Shown piece by piece: positions 51,205 through 58,321 of a stretch of DNA of 64,000 nucleotides. Origin of the DNA: Chitinophaga hostae. GTDB taxonomy: Bacteria; Bacteroidota; Bacteroidia; Chitinophagales; Chitinophagaceae. Where the stretch lies: NCBI RefSeq assembly GCF_018224885.1, contig NZ_JAGTXB010000020.1:100747-164746 (forward strand), in the 5' to 3' direction. The notes beneath the pieces were generated by a model. That model ran no database searches. It saw nothing but the letters and a program-made list of their open reading frames with translations, and was not told the DNA's origin. Each line of letters opens with the position of its first letter. The stretch's first letter is position 1. The position numbers and the translations under genes are program-made.

Positions 51205-51416
51205 TGCCGGGGAGTTTTTTTTGCCCAGGATTAGACTGATTTTGATGATTTTCAGGATTTTTATTTTTTTGATTTTATAAGGATTTAAAAAGATTTGGGA
51301 AGACTACAACGTATATATTCGCTGAGATCTTCCCAAATCTTTTTTAAATCAAAAAAATAAAAATCCTGAAAATCATCAAAATCAGTCTAATCCTGGGCAA
51401 AAAAAACTCCCCGGCA
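51205..51416. repeat. Long intergenic palindrome, copy 8
   Basis: TGCCGGGGAGTTTTTTTTGC (51205) is mirrored by GCAAAAAAAACTCCCCGGCA (51416), and CCAGGATTAGACTGATTTTG plus ATGATTTTCAGGATTTTTAT continue without mismatch. One 9-base insertion (TATAAGGAT) lies in the left arm. AATGCAGCGAGG, the joint sequence seen beside TTAGC tracts, precedes it. It fills the gap between the convergent NmrA and aldo/keto reductase genes (stop codons at 51188 and 51418). Confidence 0.93.
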
Positions 51417-51417
51417 T

Positions 51418-52272
51418 TTATTGGGCTGACAGTTCCACGAAATCCTCTTCCGTTAATTCAATGCTACCTGCCCGGAGGTTTTCATCGAGGTGCGCAAGGC
51501 TTTTGGTGCCCGGAATGAGCAGCACGTTGCCGGCGCGTTTCAGCAGCCAGGCCAGCGCTATTTGGGCGATGGTGGCGTTATAACGGGCAGCAATTTTGCC
51601 GATCTTTTCTTCCAGCGTTTGCGGAGCGGCGGCCAGCGGGTACCATGGAATAAAGGCAATACCTTTTTCTGTGGTGTAATCCAATACCTCTTCCCATTTC
51701 CTGTTACCCAGGTTATACAGATTTTGCACCGATACAATGGGCAGTACTTTCGATGCCTGCTCAATCTGTTCTACCGATACTTCGGAGAGGCCTACGTGTC
51801 TTATTTTACCGGCCTTTACTGCCGCTGCTACCGCCGTCATCGTTTCTTCCACCGGTACGTTAGGGTCGATGCGGTGCAGCTGCCAGAGGTCGATATGATC
51901 AACCTTCAGATTTTTGAGGCTGTCATCTATATTTTTGGTAATCCAGGAGGGGCTGCCATCTGGCATCCATTGTTCTGCGTTGGGGCGTTGAAAACCACCT
52001 TTGGTAGCGATGATGAGATCTTTTTTATAGGGATGCAGGGCATCGCCGATAAGGCGCTCGTTTAAATCAGGGCCATAGGCTGCCGCGGTATCAATGAAGT
52101 TAACGCCGGCAGCTACAGCATGCTGTAATACCCTGATGGAATTGGAACGGTCTGCCGCTTCGCCAAAAGCGCCGGCGCCTGCCAATCGCATGGCCCCGTA
52201 ACCTACACGGTTTATATTAAATTCTCCACCGAGGAGAAAAGTAGTAGCCGCACTTATTTGTGTTGTTTCCAT
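51418..52272 (-). CDS. Aldo/keto reductase (YajO/AKR11-like)
   Basis: 284 residues. Catalytic residues are visible: Asp and Tyr in NFIDTAAAYGPDLNE, Lys in DLIIATKGGFQRP, His in DLWQLHRIDPNVP; NADPH-phosphate site near LLIPGTKSLAHLDENLRAG. A cytosolic NADPH-dependent reductase with unknown substrate. It is only distantly like the reductase at 1053-2039. It is convergent with the NmrA-like gene across palindrome copy 8 and lies just beyond the terminator of the phytase operon. Confidence 0.92.
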   Translation of the reverse strand: METTQISAATTFLLGGEFNINRVGYGAMRLAGAGAFGEAADRSNSIRVLQHAVAAGVNFIDTAAAYGPDLNERLIGDALHPYKKDLIIATKGGFQRPNAEQWMPDGSPSWITKNIDDSLKNLKVDHIDLWQLHRIDPNVPVEETMTAVAAAVKAGKIRHVGLSEVSVEQIEQASKVLPIVSVQNLYNLGNRKWEEVLDYTTEKGIAFIPWYPLAAAPQTLEEKIGKIAARYNATIAQIALAWLLKRAGNVLLIPGTKSLAHLDENLRAGSIELTEEDFVELSAQ

Positions 52273-52373
52273 TTTTTTGAATTTTGTAGATCAAAGGTAA
52301 GTGCGGCACCTGTTCCGGAAATTGTGAAAATAGCAGATCAACTTGTAGATATCAAAGAATTGATTTTTCCCGG

Positions 52374-52400
52374 TAAAAAAAGGCGGGTAGACACCCGCCT
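52374..52400 (-). terminator. Terminator at end of the phytase operon
   Basis: On the minus strand AGGCGGGT, loop GTCT, ACCCGCCT, then TTTTTT. It lies about 135 bases after the stop of the peroxidase gene, the last gene of locus 2. The gap 52401-52533 shows nothing else clear. Confidence 0.8.
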
Positions 52401-52533
52401 CATACCATCTTCATGCATTTTACGATGAAAAATCTGACAATAGTTGGTGTAGAAAACAACAGCACAAAATTACCCGCACAGCGGAGCGCTGGTGTCAGTA
52501 TTAGTGAGGGTCTCTGAAAATCAGTAGTTGTAC

Positions 52534-54369
52534 TTAGTAGCTGTTGGGCCGGTCGGTAAGCGCCTGCATAAACGCAATGATATCCTGTATTTCTGTAGTG
52601 GTGAGTCCCAGTTTGGCGGGAGACAGCGTTTGGTAAGCATCTTTCAGGCCCAGCCCGTTGCCGCCGCCGGCATTATAAAATTCCATTACTTTTTCCAGGC
52701 TGGCAAAAGCGCCGTTGTGCATATAGGGAGCAGTCATAGCGGTATTACGAACGGTGGGCGTTTTGAATGCGCGTTTGTAAAAATCTATGGGGAAAAAATC
52801 AAATCTGCCGGCATCGTTATCTGCCTGCAGATGTTCCAGGTCATCATTGGCGGGCACGCCCAGGTTTTCGAATTCGGTGAACCGGTAAAAAGGCGGCGTG
52901 AGCCCGTTGAACAGTGGCGCAAAATGACAGGTTGCGCATTGTGCTTTGCCCATAAATAAATTGAAGCCATGTATCTGTGCTGCTGTCATCGCCTGTTTGT
53001 TGCCTGCAAAGTAATCGTCCATGGCGCTGTTCATCGGCGCTAAGGCGCCGAGGTATGCGGCAATGGCGGAAGAGAGCTGGTGCATGGTAATGGCGCTGTC
53101 GCCCATGGCAGGAAATGCTTCGTTAAATGCCTGCCGGTACCTGGCGCTGTCCTGTAAACGACTAAGCACTACTGCATGTACGCCATTCATTTCCTGTGGA
53201 TTACTGATCACATCCGCAATTTGTTTCGACAGGTTGCTGGCCCTGCCATCCCAAAACTGCGCGTATTGAAAGGCGGTATAATACAGACCGGGCGCGTTTC
53301 TGCGGACATGATTTTTTTCGTCAATCGCGAGACTGGTACGCAGTCCATCACTGAAATATTTTTCCGGCCGGTGACAGGTGGCACAGCTGCGCTGATTATT
53401 TCCTGAGAGCGCTTTTTCAAAAAACAGTTGCCGCCCCAGTGTTTTCAAAGCAGGTGTTGCGTTCATGCTGTCGGGAAACGCGGCAAGATTCAGCGCATCT
53501 TTGCTGAAAAGGTTTTTGGCGTTGTAGTTTAATGCGCTCCTGGTGTGCAGGTCCAGCTGCAGCGTATGGATCATATTACTCAATTGTTCCTGTAAGGGCA
53601 ACGCGTATTCCGTAAGAAATTCCAACCGGTTAAAGTCATCGAAACCAGGATGCTGTTGCAGGTATTGAATACTTTGGGTAAGGTATTTTTGTACGGGTAT
53701 ATTTTCGGGAGATGGTGTACGAAGCCAGGGCTGCAGCACTGCCCGGATCGTTTGCATCGATTGTGCGGTTTCGGCGATACCGCTTTTGAGTTCGGGAGCA
53801 TCATAGCCGGTGATGCCATTTGCGTATAGGCGTACCAGTTCTATACGCAGACTCTCCATAATGGCTTTATCGCTGGTACTGAACCGGTAGAGGAGGGAGG
53901 GAAGATCTGTGGCGGAGGAGCTGATCACCGCTGCTTCTTCCATCAAAGCTTTTTTATGTGATACGGGATCCTGATCAAACAATAATACAGCTATCTGTTG
54001 CAGTCCGGCGGGCGCCTGGTACTCCATGTAAGGTTCATCGATTTCTGTTTTGGCGGGGCGGTTATATGCCTGGGAGGAGCTGAAAAAAAAATAGTCGAGG
54101 AAAAATTCAATTCTTTTATACTGCAGGCGGCATTTGCGGAGGGATGTTTTTGCGTGATCGACGGTAGCGGGATTGCCGGCGTCGAGCGCATACAGGGCCT
54201 GTTCCATTTCCAGGGAGGCTGCCGCAAAACCGGCGGCGCCTTCCCTGAATAGGTTGATGGTATTGATAGCCCCGTTATCACCGGCCGATTGCTTAAATCC
54301 CCATGCGCTGAAAACGGCCGCCAGGGCAAACAAAGGCCAGATGATCCACCTGGTCTTATTTCGATACAT
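52534..54369 (-). CDS. Di-haem cytochrome c peroxidase-like protein with N-terminal helical domain
   Basis: 611 residues. A membrane anchor or signal (IIWPLFALAAVFSAWGF) is followed by a ~270-residue helical domain of unknown fold type (LFREGAAGFAAASLEMEQAL, KCRLQYKRIEFFLDYF), then a MauG/CcpA-type peroxidase with two haem sites, CATCHRPEKYFSDG (~326) and CATCHFAPLF (~475). Periplasmic; reduces peroxide or oxidises an unknown partner. Its start overlaps the end of the phosphatase gene by 14 bases, so it is translated with the phytate locus. Why a peroxidase belongs there is unclear; iron released from phytate is one idea (inference). Confidence 0.9.
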   Translation of the reverse strand: MYRNKTRWIIWPLFALAAVFSAWGFKQSAGDNGAINTINLFREGAAGFAAASLEMEQALYALDAGNPATVDHAKTSLRKCRLQYKRIEFFLDYFFFSSSQAYNRPAKTEIDEPYMEYQAPAGLQQIAVLLFDQDPVSHKKALMEEAAVISSSATDLPSLLYRFSTSDKAIMESLRIELVRLYANGITGYDAPELKSGIAETAQSMQTIRAVLQPWLRTPSPENIPVQKYLTQSIQYLQQHPGFDDFNRLEFLTEYALPLQEQLSNMIHTLQLDLHTRSALNYNAKNLFSKDALNLAAFPDSMNATPALKTLGRQLFFEKALSGNNQRSCATCHRPEKYFSDGLRTSLAIDEKNHVRRNAPGLYYTAFQYAQFWDGRASNLSKQIADVISNPQEMNGVHAVVLSRLQDSARYRQAFNEAFPAMGDSAITMHQLSSAIAAYLGALAPMNSAMDDYFAGNKQAMTAAQIHGFNLFMGKAQCATCHFAPLFNGLTPPFYRFTEFENLGVPANDDLEHLQADNDAGRFDFFPIDFYKRAFKTPTVRNTAMTAPYMHNGAFASLEKVMEFYNAGGGNGLGLKDAYQTLSPAKLGLTTTEIQDIIAFMQALTDRPNSY

Positions 54370-55924
54370 GTACGGTGAACGTATCTTTTATATTGTTGAA
54401 CGGATCTGTAACAGTGTATTTGGTAACACCTGCAGTGGGTGTTACGGTGATACTTCTGCCGGTTTCTTTGCTGTTATTCCATTTGTAGGCGCCCACAAAA
54501 GAAGCGGTTAGTACTGCCGGCGTCCCTTTTTTGACGGTGATATCGGTGTGCCTGTTTACATTTTTCATGATGGTAAACTGATCCCGGATAGTGCCATCTG
54601 CGCAAATCCATTTCAGATCGAGGCGGTTGCCCTGTATTTCCAGCAGGCTGGAACCACCGTGGTCTGCATCTGCAAAGTACATGGCATTATGAGGATATAC
54701 TTTTTGCTTGCCACCCAGTTTCCCTGCGGAGCCGCTTACTACGTATACGGTACCGGTGTTGCGGATACTGTCTTTGATATAAGGCGCCGCGTTGTTGCCG
54801 CCGTCGTACCGGCCGGAAGAATTGCTGACATTATGTTTGGCCGGATCAAAGGTGTTAGCCATACCATAATGTCCTTTTATCAGCCGGGTTCTTTCATAGT
54901 CGTGACTGTGACCATTAAGCACCAGGTCTACACCGTTACGCTCCAGCACTTGTATAAAGTTCTCGCGGATATGTATCAGTTCATCTTCCTCATCGGAATT
55001 ATGCGACCCCATGGTATAGGGTGGGTGATGCCAGTAGGCAATTACCCAGTCTTTGTTTTTATTGGCGGCCAGATCTTTTTTAATCCAGGTTACCTGCGGC
55101 CCCGTGGTATCGTAGATGCGGTAAACGCTGTCTTCCTTGCCATAGCTATCTAGCGACAGGAAATGGATATTCCCGATATCAAAAGAATAGAATGCCTGCG
55201 TATGTGAGGGCACACCGCCGGATTCTCCTTCCGAGGGCATAGAGAAGTTCTGGTAGTAAGATGTTTGATGTGTTACCTGCGCCCACTTTGCAGAGATGTC
55301 GGAATCATTGTAGTCATGATTGCCTGGTGCCGGGAAAAGCGGGTACTGTTTCAGCAGGTCATCTTTGTATACATTGAAGAACTTGGTTTGGTATTCTGCA
55401 TCCATACCGCTGGAGTAGGCGTTGTCGCCTAATAGGATCCATGCGGTCAGCGGGTTGTTGCCGAGGTATTTCAACAGCTGCTCTTTTACCTGGCGCTGGT
55501 TTACGGAGTTGTCGCCACAGTCGCCGAGGGCGGCAATGCGATAGGTGCCTGTTTTCCCGGCTTCTGGCAGGGTGGTGAAAGTGTTGGCAGCATCGCCCTG
55601 CAGTACATCCTTGTAGCTGCCTATTGAATAATAGTAGCGGGTATCGGGCTGAAGGCCGGTGAGCCGCACTATATGTTCGGTTGTAAGACCGGCATCATCG
55701 GTTTGCCGATCCAGCTTATCGGGTGCGGTGCCGTATTTTACGCGGCTCCTGGTGGAAACATCTGTACGCCACCTGATCAAAATGGTTTGGCTGGTGGCCG
55801 TTTGTAAGTAGGGGCCACGCAGCAGTTTAGGCGTAAGTGCTGATGCTTTAACCGGTGCGTCCTGTGCCTGTGTAGCGGTAATGCCGGCCATCAGCAGGAG
55901 GGAAGCAAGAACAAGAGATTTCAT
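54356..55924 (-). CDS. Purple-acid-phosphatase-like metallophosphoesterase (locus 2)
   Basis: 522 residues from the ATG at 55924 (MKSLVLASLLLMAGITATQA, signal peptide); the frame is open to 56014. A fibronectin-like N-terminal domain (LLRGPYLQTATSQTILIRWR) precedes the phosphatase domain with all metal motifs: IAALGDCGDN, ILLGDNAYSSG, FPAPGNHDYND, IAYWHHPPY and LNGHSHDYERT. A ~60-residue Ig-like domain ends the protein. It should hydrolyse phosphomonoesters in the periplasm or outside. The phytase gene is 10 bases upstream, so together they could strip phosphate from inositol phosphates. Overlaps the peroxidase start by 14 bases. Confidence 0.92.
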   Translation of the reverse strand: MKSLVLASLLLMAGITATQAQDAPVKASALTPKLLRGPYLQTATSQTILIRWRTDVSTRSRVKYGTAPDKLDRQTDDAGLTTEHIVRLTGLQPDTRYYYSIGSYKDVLQGDAANTFTTLPEAGKTGTYRIAALGDCGDNSVNQRQVKEQLLKYLGNNPLTAWILLGDNAYSSGMDAEYQTKFFNVYKDDLLKQYPLFPAPGNHDYNDSDISAKWAQVTHQTSYYQNFSMPSEGESGGVPSHTQAFYSFDIGNIHFLSLDSYGKEDSVYRIYDTTGPQVTWIKKDLAANKNKDWVIAYWHHPPYTMGSHNSDEEDELIHIRENFIQVLERNGVDLVLNGHSHDYERTRLIKGHYGMANTFDPAKHNVSNSSGRYDGGNNAAPYIKDSIRNTGTVYVVSGSAGKLGGKQKVYPHNAMYFADADHGGSSLLEIQGNRLDLKWICADGTIRDQFTIMKNVNRHTDITVKKGTPAVLTASFVGAYKWNNSKETGRSITVTPTAGVTKYTVTDPFNNIKDTFTVHVSK

Positions 55925-55934
55925 ATGGAGGATA

Positions 55935-57026
55935 CTATTTTTTTGTTGGCGCCAACTGTAGTTGTTTGCCGGCAATGTCTTCCCACCTGTAATAATGGAA
56001 AGTCCTGTCATCACTCATCACTACAAACAAACCATGTTGGAAGGTGTCATTCAGCGGGATGTTCACGATATCGGAGCCGTCGCTGTGCCCGGCGCTTACT
56101 TTTACCACTTTCAGCAGCTTATGTGTGGTGCCTTCCCGGCTGAAGATATGAAATTTATTGGCTCCCTGGTCGGACACCAGGATGTAACCTTTTCCGGCTG
56201 TTGTTTTATATATGGAGATGCCTTCGTGATCTTCTGTAAAACCGGTGGTGCCGAAGCAGGCCAGTTCTTCATTTCCCTTTTCAGGGTCAGCATGGTATTG
56301 TCTTACGCCGTATTGTTCGTCTGAATAATAGATGTATCCTGCTTCGTTATCTACCGCAATCGACTCTATTTCTTTTTTACCGCTGTAGTGTCCAAATTTA
56401 CGTACCAGGGTGGCCTTTACTTTTCCAGTGCCATTATCCGACAAGCGGTATTGCCAGAGATAGGTGCCATCCTTCGGACCTGTTTTACGGCCTACGATGG
56501 CATATTGTTGTCCTTTTTTATCGGTGTATACTGCGATGCCCATGAGATCGCGGTATTGTTTTTCTGTTTCACCTTCAAATACGGGGATGCCGCCATCATC
56601 AATGGGTTGCATGTCGGGCAGGGAAAAAAAGCGAAGTTTATGGGTAATGCGTTCGGTGGTAACGGCGTAGTCTGTACGTTTTCCGTTGAGTAACAGGCCA
56701 TAGGCGATGTCCACGTTGTTGGGCCGCTGCAGGTGTGGTACCACCTGTTTTATTTTTCCTTGCAGATCAAATACATAGAGGGCGCCGTCGGCATCTTTAT
56801 CAGTACCGATCACCAGGCTTTGTGCCGGGTTGGCGGGATTTATCCAGATGGCAGGATCGTCGGAGTCGAATTGTACGGGCGCTGTTACGATAACGGGTTG
56901 AATGGTAATGGGAGTATCCGTGTAGGCGTTGCTGTTACTTACTGCTTTACTTACCGGTCTTGCACAGGCAAGAAAACACAGCAGTCCGGGAACTGCTGTG
57001 AAGAATAATATATTACGTTGCGTCAT
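55935..57026 (-). CDS. Beta-propeller phytase (3-phytase)
   Basis: 363 residues, exported (lipoprotein-like FTAVPGLLCFLAC). The BPP signature is present: DSDDPAIWINPANPAQSLVI with the calcium-binding Asp pair, GTDKDADGALYVFDLQGKIK, RPNNVDIAYGLLLNGK, and the late CFGTTGFTEDHEGISIYKT with ILVSDQGANKFHIFSRE. Uses calcium to release phosphate from phytate (inositol hexakisphosphate). It starts 5 bases after the beta-helix gene and ends 10 bases before the phosphatase gene. It is the strongest clue to the substrate of locus 2 and, by homology of the other parts, of locus 1. Confidence 0.95.
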   Translation of the reverse strand: MTQRNILFFTAVPGLLCFLACARPVSKAVSNSNAYTDTPITIQPVIVTAPVQFDSDDPAIWINPANPAQSLVIGTDKDADGALYVFDLQGKIKQVVPHLQRPNNVDIAYGLLLNGKRTDYAVTTERITHKLRFFSLPDMQPIDDGGIPVFEGETEKQYRDLMGIAVYTDKKGQQYAIVGRKTGPKDGTYLWQYRLSDNGTGKVKATLVRKFGHYSGKKEIESIAVDNEAGYIYYSDEQYGVRQYHADPEKGNEELACFGTTGFTEDHEGISIYKTTAGKGYILVSDQGANKFHIFSREGTTHKLLKVVKVSAGHSDGSDIVNIPLNDTFQHGLFVVMSDDRTFHYYRWEDIAGKQLQLAPTKK

Positions 57027-57031
57027 TTACG

Positions 57032-58297
57032 TTAGTTTTTTACGGGAAAGGCGCCGATAGTAGAAGAAGGCGCCGGAGAAGCATAATTATAACCGTTCAT
57101 TTCCAGGCCTGCGGCGAAATTGCGGGTAAAGGCAGTAGTACCTGCGCCGATGGCGGGCGATCCTGCCTGCAGGCGGAAGTCCCAGCTGCTGTTGAAGTCG
57201 GCATTATTAACAGCAGTGTTAAGCGGGTAGTTTACGAATTTAGGGTCGTTTTCGCCTGCTTTGGTACCAATAATGTCTTTGGTGCCGCCTACTACATCTT
57301 TGGATGGCTGGAACTGATCTACAGTGGCCTGGTCAAAGCCATAGTAAAGGTTCTGGCTGATCACGGAGCGTGCGTCTTGCGGTTTTTTGGTATCTCTTTT
57401 AATCCCAAAACGTGTGTTGGCAAACAGGTTATTGTGTAGTTCCGCAAACACTGTTGCCTCCAGCCAGATAGAGCCGCCTTTTACAGTGGGTCTTCTCCAG
57501 CCGGTGTTCAGCATGGTATTGTTATAGGCAATCACATGCGCCTGGGGAGAGCGGTCGCCCGAGTTCGAGAGCTTCAGCGCGTTGGTATTGGTGGAATAGA
57601 ACAGGTTGTAGGCCACATCGGCAATACAGCCGGATTTGATATTGATACCTTCACCGCCTGTGATACCGGTGGTATAGAATGCGTTATTAGAGAAGATGAT
57701 TTTGCCGCCTTCGATGTAGGTGCAGTCTTCATTAAAATTCCTGAAAACACAATCGGTTACTACCAGCTTACCGTTTACGTTGCTGTACCATAATGCCGGG
57801 AGATTTTCACCGCTGCTGGCTTTATACAAACCGAGTTTTACCGACATGGACGATTCTGTGGTGGTAGCGCCGCCATATTCCAGGATGGTATGATCCAGCA
57901 ATAGTTCTGCACAGGTAGGCGCTGCCAGGATGCCGCCCCATTGCTTGCCGAATTTGCGGCTTTCGGTACGCAGGTTTTCTTCGATGGTAAATTTTACCGG
58001 GTTTTCCGCTGTGCCCATTGAATAGAAGTTACCTTTTACGATTATTTCCGGTTTGGTAAGTGTATCCAGCAGTACGATTACGCCTTCCTCTATCACCAGG
58101 GTTTTACCTTCCGGGATAATGATATCGCCTGTAACACGTTGTGTGCTTCCTTTCGACCAGATGCCGAATACTTCTCCGTGAACGCCACCGGTGCCTTTGG
58201 TATCTTCCGAAAGATCCACATCAATATTGGCTTTTTTACAACCGCTGATAATAGCGGCCATAGCTGCGATATAGAAAAGAATATGTTTGTATGTCAT
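57032..58297 (-). CDS. Right-handed beta-helix lipoprotein (locus 2)
   Basis: 421 residues. Lipoprotein signal (IAAMAAIISGC), then beta-helix coils (GDIIIPEGKTLVIEEGVIVL, GGEGINIKSGCIADVAYNLF, VIAYNNTMLNTGWRRP, ELHNNLFANTRFGIKR) and a terminal FRLQAGSPAIGAGTT. It is the paralogue of the protein at 29321-30856; GG-E-x-x-NIK-x-G-x-I-x-D-x-AYNL is shared. It lies 24 bases after the receptor gene and 5 before the phytase gene. I infer a surface substrate-binding or receptor-partner role in place of SusD. Confidence 0.87.
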   Translation of the reverse strand: MTYKHILFYIAAMAAIISGCKKANIDVDLSEDTKGTGGVHGEVFGIWSKGSTQRVTGDIIIPEGKTLVIEEGVIVLLDTLTKPEIIVKGNFYSMGTAENPVKFTIEENLRTESRKFGKQWGGILAAPTCAELLLDHTILEYGGATTTESSMSVKLGLYKASSGENLPALWYSNVNGKLVVTDCVFRNFNEDCTYIEGGKIIFSNNAFYTTGITGGEGINIKSGCIADVAYNLFYSTNTNALKLSNSGDRSPQAHVIAYNNTMLNTGWRRPTVKGGSIWLEATVFAELHNNLFANTRFGIKRDTKKPQDARSVISQNLYYGFDQATVDQFQPSKDVVGGTKDIIGTKAGENDPKFVNYPLNTAVNNADFNSSWDFRLQAGSPAIGAGTTAFTRNFAAGLEMNGYNYASPAPSSTIGAFPVKN

Positions 58298-58321
58298 GAG
58301 TATGAATATTTTGAAATGCGT

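Noticed and set aside
822..51416. Long palindromes as integron attC sites
   Set aside because: attC sites also pair over long arms, but no integrase is present, the GTTRRRY core is absent (nearest GTTAGCT breaks the rule) and the genes between copies are ordinary chromosomal genes in mixed directions.
822..51416. Long palindromes as CRISPR or insertion sequences
   Set aside because: Copies are far apart, there are no regular spacers, none encodes a transposase, and I see no target-site duplication at the ends.
57032..58297. Beta-helix lipoproteins as pectate lyases
   Set aside because: The coil pattern fits, but I cannot find the Asp/Lys/Arg catalytic set, and the context is phosphate uptake.
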